From assembly GCA_002280405.1 (NCBI GenBank), contig NCDY01000001.1, positions 1 to 49,215 on the forward strand: a DNA stretch of 49,215 nucleotides. Direction: 5' to 3'. Positions within the stretch are counted from its first letter, which is position 1; each line of letters begins with the position of its first letter. Below are positions 8,107 through 16,092 of the stretch, in pieces. The stretch comes from Rhodobacterales bacterium 32-66-9 (GTDB taxonomy: Bacteria > Pseudomonadota > Alphaproteobacteria > Rhodobacterales > Rhodobacteraceae). Under the pieces are notes generated by a model. The model searched no databases. It saw nothing but the letters and a program-made list of their open reading frames with translations, and was not told where the DNA came from. Position numbers and translations under genes: made by a program.

Positions 8107-8866
8107 TGGTGAACCCGCCTTCGACCATCAAAAGCGCGCCGTTCACCATCGCCGAGGCCTCCGAGGCGAGGTAAAGCGCGGCATCGGCAATCTCGACCGG
8201 TTCGGCAAAGCGGCGGGCCGGGGTGGCGTCGCGGAACGGATCGCCCTTTTCCGGCCTGCCCCAGACCTGTCTGCCCATCGGCGTCATCACCACGGTCGGG
8301 CAGATCGCGTTCACCTGCACATTGTGCCGCGCCCATTCGGCGCAAAGCGACTTGGTCAGCGCGTTCAGGCCGCCCTTCGACGCGGCATAGGCCGCGTGGT
8401 CGTCCAGCGCGATCACCCCGGTCTGCGAGGAAATGTTGATCACCTTCCCCCGCCGCTGCGCGATCATCGCCGGTGCCAGCGTCCGCGCGGTCAGGAAGGG
8501 CGCGCGCAGATTGACCGCCATCATCCGGTCCCAGTCTTGCGTCGAAAAATCGACCGCAGGTGCGACATTCGCCATTCCGGCAGAGTTCACCAGGATGTCG
8601 ATGGTGCCCCAGTCTTTCAGCGCCCGTTCACAGGCCAGCACCGGCTCGGTCGGGCTTTCCATTTCGGCCACCAGCGTCAGGCAGCGGCGGCCATGGGCGC
8701 GGACCGCTTCCGCCGTGGCGGCAAGGTCGGCCTCGTCGCGGCCAAGGGCCACGATATCGGCACCGGCTTCGGCGAAGACGGCGGCGATCTCGGCCCCGAT
8801 CCCTTTCGAGGCTCCGGTGACAAGCGCCTTGCGGCCGGTCAGCGAAAAGCGGTCCTGCCAGGACAT
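8099..8866 (-). CDS. SDR family oxidoreductase (sugar/polyol dehydrogenase candidate)
   Basis: This is a 255-residue classical short-chain dehydrogenase. The NAD(P) motif is TGASKGIG near residue 18, with LVNSAGMAN at the NNAG position. The catalytic residues are in NISSQTGVI and YAASKGG (Ser-Tyr-Lys intact), and the tail LMVEGGFTSV is typical. Relatives act on gluconate, polyols or keto-sugars. The gene begins 3 bp after the SIS gene and overlaps the HAD gene by 8 bp, so it is part of the minus-strand operon of the polyol locus. A role in oxidising the imported polyol, or reducing a keto-intermediate, fits the FGGY kinase encoded across the locus. Confidence 0.88.
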   Translation of the reverse strand: MSWQDRFSLTGRKALVTGASKGIGAEIAAVFAEAGADIVALGRDEADLAATAEAVRAHGRRCLTLVAEMESPTEPVLACERALKDWGTIDILVNSAGMANVAPAVDFSTQDWDRMMAVNLRAPFLTARTLAPAMIAQRRGKVINISSQTGVIALDDHAAYAASKGGLNALTKSLCAEWARHNVQVNAICPTVVMTPMGRQVWGRPEKGDPFRDATPARRFAEPVEIADAALYLASEASAMVNGALLMVEGGFTSV

Positions 8867-8869
8867 CGG

Positions 8870-9430
8870 TTACTCCAGGTTGGTGTGGCGCGCGCGCATC
8901 GCCTGCGGATCCACGCCCAGGCGGTCACGCAAGGCCAGGACCAGAAGCTCGAAGGCCAGATACTGCGCGCCCTCGAACAGCGAGCCCATCGGCAGGACCG
9001 AGGTGGCCGCCGTCCCCTGGTCGCTGGCCATGGTCTGAGCCGGGATCAGGAAAACCCGGTCGGCGGCCTGCGGGGCACTGCCGTCGGCCACGGCCGTGAC
9101 ACAGGCGATCCGCGCGCCTGCAGCCCGGGCCACGCCGATCAATCCGCCCACGGTGGAAAAGCCCCCCGGCCCCGCGCTGACGACCAGCACGTCTCCCGGC
9201 CCGACCGGAGGGCAGGACATGTCGCCCACCACATGCGCATCAAGCCCCATATGATAAAGCCGCATGGCAAGCGCGCGCATCATCAGCCCCTCACGCCCGA
9301 CGCCGTAGCAGGCGATGCGCCGGGCGCGGGCGAGGTCGCTCACCATTCCCTCCATCGCGGCGGGGTCGATGGCTGCGACCGCATCCCGGAGTTCCGCGGC
9401 CGCGCGGCTGGCGAGGTCGGAAAGCGTCAT
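8870..9430 (-). CDS. SIS domain sugar-phosphate isomerase (6-phospho-3-hexuloisomerase-like)
   Basis: This 186-residue protein is one SIS domain, the usual size for HxlB/PHI-type isomerases. ACYGVGREGLMMRALAMRLYHMG and VSAGPGGFSTVGGLI (quoted in pieces) mark the phosphosugar-binding loops, with HVVGDMSCPPVGPGD between them. It would interconvert aldose and ketose phosphates. The ATG at 9430 overlaps the stop of the EgsA/AraM-like gene in an ATGA; an earlier in-frame start would lie inside that gene. No 3-hexulose-6-phosphate synthase gene is adjacent, so this is probably not formaldehyde fixation but a step in the neighbouring sugar or polyol pathway. The exact substrate is unknown. Confidence 0.82.
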   Translation of the reverse strand: MTLSDLASRAAAELRDAVAAIDPAAMEGMVSDLARARRIACYGVGREGLMMRALAMRLYHMGLDAHVVGDMSCPPVGPGDVLVVSAGPGGFSTVGGLIGVARAAGARIACVTAVADGSAPQAADRVFLIPAQTMASDQGTAATSVLPMGSLFEGAQYLAFELLVLALRDRLGVDPQAMRARHTNLE

Positions 9431-10770
9431 GTGCCCACCCTGGCCTGCGTGGCCCCCTGCGCCGCGGCGACGGCGGCCGGTTCCAGAAGCCCGCATTCGT
9501 CGAGGAGGTCAAGCACGGTATAGCGGCTGCGCAGGAAGCGGGCTTTCAGGATCGTGTCCCGCAGATAGGCAGGATCGACCCCGATGTCGGCGGCCTCGAC
9601 CGGAGCCCCGGCGCGCGCAAGGTGCCAGGCCATACGGTCGGCGGTCCACAGCCGCGCGCGAAGCCGGGCCGCAAGCTCGGGCCAGACCTGGCGAAACCGG
9701 ATCAGCCGCGCCTGCAGGGCCGCGCCCTCGACATGCTTGGCTCGGGTTTCGACGATGGCGCGCCCGGCGATCTCGGGATCATCGAAGCGGTGGCGGATCT
9801 CGGCCACCTTCTTGGCCAGCGTCGGGGCAGCGGCGGCGCGGCGGGCAGGGTCGAACGTGGCAAGGTCGCGCGCCAGAAGCCAGTCGAACAGCCTGAGCGC
9901 GGCCATCGCGCCCACCGCCACACAGGCGCCGTGGCTGACCCTTTCGCCGTGGTGGTGCAGGTCGTCCATCTCCCATAGGTGCGCGATCTGGTGATCGGCC
10001 CCGGAGGCAGGGCGCGACGAGCCATGCGCCTCCATCGCGAGGCCGACCAGCGTCAGGCCCAGAAACAGCCCCTCGACCGCGTCCCGGTCGCCAGACGCGA
10101 TCCGGTCGGGCTGCGCAAGCCACCCCTCCAGCCCGTCCTGGACCATCGGCCAGGCGACATCGTCGATCGCCTCGATCCCCAAGGCATCCGCGATGATCCA
10201 GTCGCCCCCCGCCGGAACCTTGCCCGCCAGATCACCATAGCCCCAGCCGGTCATCTCGGGCGGGGCGGCGGCGATCACGTCGAGGTCGGCGAGCAGCACT
10301 TTCGCCGGCCGGCAGGGGATCGTCTTCTTGAACCCCTTTTCCGACAAAGGCGCGCCCGCCGAGGTATAGCCATCCATACTCGCAGCCGTCGCCACGCAAA
10401 TATAGGAAATGCCAGCCGTGTAGGCCGCGTGCTTGACCACGTCATTCATCACGCCCGAGCCGATGGCGACAGGCGTCTCGCCCGGCCGCAGGTCTGCGCG
10501 CAAGGCGTCGGCGAGGTCCACCGTGGGCTTGGGGCGCGGACGGGCCGGGATCACATGGCGGCGTGTGGCGATGCCGGCGGCGGTCAGCGCCGCCTCTACC
10601 GCCGGACCCGCCGCGCCCCAGCCACGCTCGTCGGCCATCAACACCGCAGGTCCGGCGAAGTGGCGCGCATAAAGTGCCCCCGCCTCGGCCAGCACACCGC
10701 GTCCGATCATCACCTCGGCCACGCTGGCCGACCGCGCGACCGCCGCCCGGATCAGGTCGTCGCCGCTCAT
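9427..10770 (-). CDS. EgsA/AraM-like glycerol-1-phosphate dehydrogenase family protein
   Basis: This 447-residue protein belongs to the iron-containing/AraM group of NAD(P)-dependent polyol-phosphate dehydrogenases. Visible blocks are [14 protein letters not shown] (nucleotide and substrate site), [34 protein letters not shown] with the metal-ligand Asp, and metal His residues in [13 protein letters not shown] and HHGERVSHG. AraM of Bacillus makes glycerol-1-phosphate, but many bacterial members lie in sugar operons with other substrates. It is coupled by ATGA overlaps to the ABC ATPase upstream and the SIS gene downstream. With an FGGY kinase nearby, oxidation of a polyol phosphate is the simplest role. 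The family call is firm; the substrate is not known. Confidence 0.85.
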   Translation of the reverse strand: MSGDDLIRAAVARSASVAEVMIGRGVLAEAGALYARHFAGPAVLMADERGWGAAGPAVEAALTAAGIATRRHVIPARPRPKPTVDLADALRADLRPGETPVAIGSGVMNDVVKHAAYTAGISYICVATAASMDGYTSAGAPLSEKGFKKTIPCRPAKVLLADLDVIAAAPPEMTGWGYGDLAGKVPAGGDWIIADALGIEAIDDVAWPMVQDGLEGWLAQPDRIASGDRDAVEGLFLGLTLVGLAMEAHGSSRPASGADHQIAHLWEMDDLHHHGERVSHGACVAVGAMAALRLFDWLLARDLATFDPARRAAAAPTLAKKVAEIRHRFDDPEIAGRAIVETRAKHVEGAALQARLIRFRQVWPELAARLRARLWTADRMAWHLARAGAPVEAADIGVDPAYLRDTILKARFLRSRYTVLDLLDECGLLEPAAVAAAQGATQARVGT

Positions 10771-11828
10771 GCTGCGATCCCGCCCGAGGCAAGCGTCCGC
10801 CCGTCCGCCGCGAAATGATGCTGGCGGTGGGGCGGCAGATCGAGGCCGATCTCCGCGCCGCGGTCAAGCGCCGTATCGCCCTCGGCCCGCACGACCAGCG
10901 TCTGCCCCCCGGCCAGCCGCACATAGAGATAGGCGTCGCCGCCCAGCGTCTCGGTCAATGCCACCGTCGCGGCCAGCAGTCCCTGCCCGGCGCGCCGCAG
11001 GACCAGATGCTCGGGCCGGATGCCAAGTCGCACCGTCCCTGGCGGGGCCACCCCCAGCGCCACGCCGTCCAGCATGGCCTGACCGCTTGCCACCGTGACC
11101 GGCAGAAAGTTCATCGCGGGCGCGCCGATGAAGCCCGCGACAAACTCGCTGGCGGGGCGATTGTAAAGCTCCATCGGCGCACCGACCTGCTCGATCCGGC
11201 CTGCGTTCAGCACGACGATCTTGTCGGCCATCGTCATCGCCTCGACCTGGTCATGCGTCACATAGATCATTGTCGCCTTCAGGTCGCGGTGCAGCGCCTC
11301 GAGTTCGACCCGCATCTGGACGCGGAGCTTGGCGTCGAGGTTCGACAGCGGCTCGTCGAAGAGGAACACCTTGGGTTCCTTCACGATCGCCCGCCCGATG
11401 GCAACCCGCTGCCGCTGGCCTCCCGAAAGCTGGCCGGGCTTGCGGTCGAGGTAGGGCTCGAGCTGCAGGATGCGCGCGGCCTCGCCGATCCGGCGCTGGC
11501 GGTCGGCGGGGGCGAAGTTGTTGACCTTCATTCCGAAATCCATGTTCTCGCGCACGGTCATGTGCGGATAAAGCGCGTAGGACTGGAACACCATCGCCAC
11601 GTCGCGGTCACTTGGGGCGGTGCCGGTCACGTCGCGGTCGCCGATGTGGACGGTGCCGCCGGAAATCTCCTCAAGCCCGGCGATGGAACGCAGGAGCGTG
11701 GATTTCCCGCAGCCGGACGGCCCGACAAAGACCGCGAACTCGCCATCGGCGATGGTCAGCGAGACCGCGTGGAGCGCCTGCACCGCGCCGTAGAACTTGT
11801 TCACGCCGGTCAGCCTGACTTCGGCCAT
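10767..11828 (-). CDS. Carbohydrate ABC importer ATPase (UgpC/MalK type)
   Basis: This 353-residue ATPase has Walker [11 protein letters not shown], signature [15 protein letters not shown], Walker [16 protein letters not shown]-loop [10 protein letters not shown], and a C-terminal TOBE/OB regulatory domain (~240-353) of the MalK type. It would energise the sugar permease pair encoded across the divergent promoter. The ATG at 11828 has GAGGGG six bases upstream; longer in-frame starts run into the control region. It is the first gene of the minus-strand operon and overlaps the next gene by 4 bp. Splitting the ATPase and catabolic enzymes from the binding protein and permeases on the other strand is common in such loci. 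Confidence 0.92.
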   Translation of the reverse strand: MAEVRLTGVNKFYGAVQALHAVSLTIADGEFAVFVGPSGCGKSTLLRSIAGLEEISGGTVHIGDRDVTGTAPSDRDVAMVFQSYALYPHMTVRENMDFGMKVNNFAPADRQRRIGEAARILQLEPYLDRKPGQLSGGQRQRVAIGRAIVKEPKVFLFDEPLSNLDAKLRVQMRVELEALHRDLKATMIYVTHDQVEAMTMADKIVVLNAGRIEQVGAPMELYNRPASEFVAGFIGAPAMNFLPVTVASGQAMLDGVALGVAPPGTVRLGIRPEHLVLRRAGQGLLAATVALTETLGGDAYLYVRLAGGQTLVVRAEGDTALDRGAEIGLDLPPHRQHHFAADGRTLASGGIAA

Positions 11829-11975
11829 CGCGATCCCCTCACTTGCGTTGCCGACCATTGCCGACTGCGACAATCGTTGATTTTCCGGTTGACTCGCCCG
11901 GCTTTCGATACATTTATATGTGCAGCGTTACAAATGGAAGTCAACTCTGCAACGCTGAACCTTAGGGAGGTTACG
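11829..11975. promoter_or_regulatory. Divergent control region of the polyol locus
   Basis: The 147 bp between two divergent operons is the most AT-rich part of the locus (CATTTATATG at about 11911-11920). It holds a direct repeat TTGCCGAC at 11848-11855 and 11858-11865, exactly 10 bp apart. It also holds a small palindrome AATC-GTT-GATT at 11872-11882 and a 7-bp inverted repeat CAGCGTT (11923-11929) / AACGCTG (11951-11957). The last lies between the AT-rich segment and the ribosome site of the binding-protein gene. These are candidate operators for the SorC-type regulator encoded downstream. Promoter positions are not certain. Confidence 0.5.
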
Positions 11976-13316
11976 ATGAAACTCAAGTCGCATGTCAGCG
12001 CCCTTGCGCTGGCTTCCGCGTCCATTGCCGCGCTGACCGGCGCGGCGCAGGCCTGGACGCTGGAAGAGGCAGCCAAGCCCTATGCCGGGACCGAGTTGGA
12101 GGTGCTGTTCCTCGACCGTCCGGGCTATAACGCCGCGATCAAGATGCTGCCGGAATTCGAGGCGGCGACCGGGATCAAGGTGAACTACACCACCGTGCCC
12201 TACGAGAATGCCCTGGGCGAGCAGGTCCGCGACTTCGTGGCCGGGGGCGACCTTGACATCGCCCTGATAGACCTGGTGTGGATCGGCAACTTCGCCGAGA
12301 ACGGCTGGCTGGTCCCATCGGAAACCTTCATAAAGAATCCCGCGCTTGCCGACCCTGCGCTGGACATGGCCGACTTCTTCCCGCTGGTGCTGGATGCCTT
12401 CGGGTCCTGGAACGGCGTGAATTACGGGCTGCCCTTCGACAACTATTCGGGACTTCTCTTCTACAACCGCTGCATGCTGGAAGCCGCCGGTTTCGACAAG
12501 CCGCCGGCCACCTGGCAAGAGGTGATGGACACCTACGGCCCGGCGCTGACCAAGGACGGGAAATATGCCTACGCCCTGCAGTCGAAGCGCAACGAGACGC
12601 AGTCGGCCGACAGCTTCGCCCGCTTCCTGTGGCCCTTCGGCGGCAGCTTCCTGAACGCCGAGTTCCGCTCGAACCTCAACTCGCCCGAAAGCCAGGCGGG
12701 CCTGAAGTTCCGCCAGGACCTGATGAAGTTCATGCCCGAGGGCATCGTCGCCTATGACCATGCCGAGACGGTCAACGCCTTTGCGCAAGGCGACGTCGCC
12801 ATGATCACCGAATGGTCGGCCTTCTATTCGACCGTGGTCAGCCCGGAGACGTCGAAAGTTGCCGACTGCGTTGAAATCGCTCCGGAACCGACCGGACCGG
12901 CAGGGCGCAAGCCCGCGCTCGGCGGCTTCTCGCTGGCGGTGGCGTCGCAGGCGGATGACGCCGAAAAGGCCGCGGGCTGGCTTTTCATCCAGTGGGTGAC
13001 CTCCAAGGCCAAGGCTGGCCAGTATCTGGAGATGGGCGGTGTTCCCGCGCGTCAATCGGCCTATGCCGACCCCGCGCTGGCCGCGACCTACAAGTTCATC
13101 CCGGCGCTGGTGGAATCATGGAAGGAAGGCGTGCCGGAGTTCCGTCCGCGCTTTGCCGAATGGCCAGCGATCACCGAGATCGTGCAGGAATGGGGCACCA
13201 AGATGATGCTGGGAGAGGTCAGCATCGAAGACGGAGCCAAGACCATCGGCGAGAAGATGGAAGCGGTCCTTGCCGAAGCCGGCTACTATGACGGCAAGAA
13301 GCCCCTGGCGCAGTAA
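11976..13316 (+). CDS. Sugar ABC transporter substrate-binding protein (family 1)
   Basis: This 446-residue periplasmic protein has a signal peptide ([20 protein letters not shown], cut near AQA-W at ~26-27). The mature part looks like family 1 solute-binding proteins: [54 protein letters not shown] and [13 protein letters not shown], with the C-terminal [12 protein letters not shown] helix. The ATG at 11976 has a strong AGGGAGG five bases upstream. It would capture a sugar or polyol for the two permeases that follow. Residue blocks alone do not reveal the ligand. It leads the plus-strand operon and, as is usual for binding proteins, is followed by RNA hairpins that would favour its higher expression. 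Confidence 0.92.
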   Translation: MKLKSHVSALALASASIAALTGAAQAWTLEEAAKPYAGTELEVLFLDRPGYNAAIKMLPEFEAATGIKVNYTTVPYENALGEQVRDFVAGGDLDIALIDLVWIGNFAENGWLVPSETFIKNPALADPALDMADFFPLVLDAFGSWNGVNYGLPFDNYSGLLFYNRCMLEAAGFDKPPATWQEVMDTYGPALTKDGKYAYALQSKRNETQSADSFARFLWPFGGSFLNAEFRSNLNSPESQAGLKFRQDLMKFMPEGIVAYDHAETVNAFAQGDVAMITEWSAFYSTVVSPETSKVADCVEIAPEPTGPAGRKPALGGFSLAVASQADDAEKAAGWLFIQWVTSKAKAGQYLEMGGVPARQSAYADPALAATYKFIPALVESWKEGVPEFRPRFAEWPAITEIVQEWGTKMMLGEVSIEDGAKTIGEKMEAVLAEAGYYDGKKPLAQ

Positions 13317-13334
13317 GTCCTCCTCCCGGGGAGA

Positions 13335-13382
13335 CGTGCCCTCGTGGCACGATCAGGCCTCCGTCCGATGGCGGGGGCCTGA
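13335..13382 (+). other. Two hairpins after the binding-protein gene
   Basis: The first is CGTGCC (13335-13340), loop CTCGT, GGCACG (13346-13351). The second is TCAGGCC (13353-13359) with GGCCTGA (13376-13382). No T-run follows, so read-through into the permease genes is expected. Such hairpins typically stabilise the 3' end of the binding-protein mRNA. Confidence 0.5.
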
Positions 13383-13409
13383 CATCCGCAAGACCGCAGC
13401 GAGGTTTCC

Positions 13410-14288
13410 ATGTCGTTCCGCGTGCCCCGGCGCACGATTGCCGCCTTCCTGGGCCCTGCCGTCGCGGCACTGGCCATCGTGGGCATCGCGCCGCTGGTCT
13501 ACGCGGTCTGGAAAAGCCTGCACTATTTCAATCTGACCAAGCTGGCCCAGCAACGCTTCGTCGGCCTTGAGAACTACGGGGCCGTCCTGACCGATCCGGT
13601 CTTCTGGCAGGCGATGGGGCGCACCGCACTTTTGTTTCTCATCGCGGTGCCGATCCAGATCGCGCTTGGCCTTCTGATCGCGCTGGTCCTGCACCGTCCC
13701 GGGTTGACGTTCTGGAAGACCTTGACCCGCCTGTCGCTGGTCCTGCCGATGGCCACGACCTATGCTGTGGTCGGCCTTCTGGCGCAGGTGATGCTGAACC
13801 AGAAATACGGTGTCATCAACCAGATGCTGGGCTGGATCGGCGTCGACGCGATCAATTTCATCGGCGACCCTACAAATGCATTCATCGCCGTGGTCATGTG
13901 GGACATCTGGCAGTGGACACCCTTCGTCGCCCTTGTGCTGCTGGCGGGCCTGTCCACCGTCCCGCCCGAGATCGAGGAGGCGGCGACCCTGGAGACCAGG
14001 TCCAACTGGACCGTCCTGCGCCATGTCCAGCTGCCGTTTCTGATCCCGAGCCTGGTCGCCGTCCTGATCCTGCGCACCGCCGACACGCTGAAGCTGTTCG
14101 ACATGCCCTTCACGATGACGCGGGGTGGGCCAGGCTCGGCCACCGAGTTCATCGCCGTCCTGATCGAACGGGTCGGCAACCGGCAGTTCGACATCGGCAT
14201 GGCCGCCGCGCAGTCGGTCATCATGCTGGCCATCACCATCGTGCTGGCGCGGCTGTACATCCGGCTTTTCTACCGCGAGGTCCGCTGA
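13410..14288 (+). CDS. Sugar ABC transporter permease (MalF/UgpA type)
   Basis: This 292-residue inner-membrane protein has six hydrophobic segments. The BPD permease EAA loop reads EEAATLETRSNWTVLRHVQLP near residue 190, with the loop Gly replaced in this copy. It starts MSFRVPRRTIAAFLGPAV with GAGG upstream. It pairs with the next permease, one base away, and with the MalK-like ATPase on the other strand to form an importer. MalF-group permeases are usually about 290-310 residues when they lack an extra periplasmic domain, so this is a normal length. Confidence 0.92.
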   Translation: MSFRVPRRTIAAFLGPAVAALAIVGIAPLVYAVWKSLHYFNLTKLAQQRFVGLENYGAVLTDPVFWQAMGRTALLFLIAVPIQIALGLLIALVLHRPGLTFWKTLTRLSLVLPMATTYAVVGLLAQVMLNQKYGVINQMLGWIGVDAINFIGDPTNAFIAVVMWDIWQWTPFVALVLLAGLSTVPPEIEEAATLETRSNWTVLRHVQLPFLIPSLVAVLILRTADTLKLFDMPFTMTRGGPGSATEFIAVLIERVGNRQFDIGMAAAQSVIMLAITIVLARLYIRLFYREVR

Positions 14289-14289
14289 C

Positions 14290-15117
14290 ATGGCCGCCCC
14301 GACGAACCGCCGCCACGCCTGGGGTGAAGGCGTCCTGCTTCTCCTCATCGGGCTTTTCTGCGTCTTCCCGTTCTACTGGATGGTCACGACCAGCCTGAAA
14401 ACCCAGGTCGTGGCGCTGGAATCCCCGCCGGTCTGGTGGTTCACTCCGACGCTCGCGAACTACCGCGAGGTGCTGTTCGTCGACAAGGTCGGCCCAGCCC
14501 TGATCAACTCGCTTATCGTTGCCGTCAGCACCACGGCGCTGGCCGTCGGCCTTGGCACCCCCGCCGCCTATGCGCTGGCAAGGTTCGAGTTTCGCGGCAA
14601 GCGGGATCTCTGGTTCTGGTTCATCACCAACCGCTTCGTCAGCCCCGTTGTCCTTGCCTTCCCGGTGTTCCTGATCGCACGGGAAACCGGATTGCGTGAC
14701 ACCCACATCGCGCTGATCCTGATGTATCTGACCTTCACGCTGCCGATCGTGATCTGGATCTGCACCGACCAGTTCCGGTCGATCCCGCATGAGCTGGACG
14801 AGGCCGCCATGCTGGAAGGGGCCAGCCAGTGGCGCATCTTCCGGTCGATCTGCCTGCCCCTGGCCATGCCGGGGGTCGCCGTCAGCAGCATCCTGTCCTT
14901 CATCTTCTCGTGGAACGAGCTGCTCTTTGCCTACATCCTGGCCCCGAAGGCGGCGAAGACCGCGCCGGCGATGGCGGTGACCTTCATGGAGGGCTATGAC
15001 GTGCCCTACGGCAAGATCATGGCCACCTCGACGCTGATCGTGGTGCCGGTCTTGATCTTTGCGCTTCTGGCGTCGAAACACCTGGTGCGGGGCCTGACCA
15101 TGGGGGCCGTGAAATAG
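14290..15117 (+). CDS. Sugar ABC transporter permease (MalG/UgpE type)
   Basis: This 275-residue protein has six membrane segments, an N-terminal FCVFPFYWMVTTSLK block typical of MalG-like permeases, and an EAA loop DEAAMLEGASQWRIFRSICLP. Its ATG lies one base after the stop of the MalF-type gene, so the two are co-translated. It completes the sugar importer of this locus. Confidence 0.93.
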   Translation: MAAPTNRRHAWGEGVLLLLIGLFCVFPFYWMVTTSLKTQVVALESPPVWWFTPTLANYREVLFVDKVGPALINSLIVAVSTTALAVGLGTPAAYALARFEFRGKRDLWFWFITNRFVSPVVLAFPVFLIARETGLRDTHIALILMYLTFTLPIVIWICTDQFRSIPHELDEAAMLEGASQWRIFRSICLPLAMPGVAVSSILSFIFSWNELLFAYILAPKAAKTAPAMAVTFMEGYDVPYGKIMATSTLIVVPVLIFALLASKHLVRGLTMGAVK

Positions 15118-15123
15118 GGCAAG

Positions 15124-16092
15124 ATGGCGCGCGCACCGAAACTTCCGCAGATCGACACCGAAGAACGCTTTCTGGCGCAGGTCGCCTGGGCCTATCATGT
15201 CGAGGGCCTGACGCAGGAGAAGGTCGCCGAAAAGCTGGGGGCCACCCGGCTGCGCGTGAACAAGGCCCTGTCCGAGGCGACGGCGCGGGGATTGGTCCGC
15301 ATCAGCTTCAACACCGCCTTCGCGGCTTGCGCGGAACTGGAGGCGGCGCTGCGGGCCCGCTTCAAGCTGCGCCAGGCCTATGTCGCCCCCGCGCCGATGG
15401 ACCCGCGCGACGTGCAGATGATCGTGGGCGCGGCGCTGGGGAACCTGCTTTCCGAGGTGCTGGCCGACCCCCGCGTCCGGCTGTTCGGCATGTCCTGGGG
15501 CGGCACGCTGAACATCGCCACCCGCTTCGTCGCCGCGATGGAACGCCCGGACCTGGAGGTCATCAGCGTGATGGGCGGCCTCACGCGCGGGTCCGACCTC
15601 AACAGCTTCGAGATCACCACCCGCCTTGCCGACCTTCTGGGCGCCCAGCACAGCTATTTCACCGCGCCGCTTTATGCCGGCAGCCGCGACAGCCGCGACA
15701 CGATCATGCAGCTCGACGTCTTCCGCGAGGTGCTGGAGAAGCTGCGCGGTGTCGACGCGCTGGCGATGGCGGCAGGGGATATCTCGCGCAATTCGCTGCT
15801 GATGCGCGACGGGTTGCCGGGCGATGTCACGATGGAGGAGCTGCGTGCCCTGGGTGCGGTGGGCGACGTGCTGGGCGTGGTGATCGATGCCGAGGGGCAG
15901 CCGGTCCCGCATCCGATCAACGAAAGGGTCATCGGCATCGGGCTGCCCGACCTTGCGCATATCCCCAATGTGATCCTTGCCGCCGGGGGGCCGCACAAGG
16001 TTCCGGTCTTGCGGGCCGTGCTGAAGCGGGCCGTCATCAACACGCTTGTCACCGACGAGACGACCGCCCGCGCCCTTTTGGGAAGCGCCTGA
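15124..16092 (+). CDS. SorC/DeoR-family sugar-binding transcriptional regulator
   Basis: This 322-residue protein has an N-terminal winged helix-turn-helix (AWAYHVEGLTQEKVAEKLG.. TRLRVNKALSEA, about residues 20-55) followed by the SorC sugar-phosphate binding domain (GNLLSEVLAD, FGMSWGGTL, VISVMGGLTRGSD, GDISRNSLL, GDVLGVVIDAEGQPV). EryD, the regulator of rhizobial erythritol loci, has the same architecture and also sits next to an FGGY kinase. It probably senses a phosphorylated pathway intermediate and controls the divergent promoter region upstream. It lies 6 bp after the permease gene and overlaps the kinase gene by one base (TGATG). Confidence 0.9.
   Translation: MARAPKLPQIDTEERFLAQVAWAYHVEGLTQEKVAEKLGATRLRVNKALSEATARGLVRISFNTAFAACAELEAALRARFKLRQAYVAPAPMDPRDVQMIVGAALGNLLSEVLADPRVRLFGMSWGGTLNIATRFVAAMERPDLEVISVMGGLTRGSDLNSFEITTRLADLLGAQHSYFTAPLYAGSRDSRDTIMQLDVFREVLEKLRGVDALAMAAGDISRNSLLMRDGLPGDVTMEELRALGAVGDVLGVVIDAEGQPVPHPINERVIGIGLPDLAHIPNVILAAGGPHKVPVLRAVLKRAVINTLVTDETTARALLGSA

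Noticed and set aside
10563..11975. Long plus-strand open frame upstream of the sugar-binding protein
   Set aside because: It lies antisense to the ABC ATPase and AraM-like genes, is Arg/Gln/His-rich without a domain, and the true start at 11976 has a strong ribosome site and signal peptide.
15327..16091. In-frame extension upstream of the FGGY kinase
   Set aside because: It is another frame of the SorC regulator gene. The kinase starts at the ATG overlapping the regulator stop, directly before its phosphate loop.
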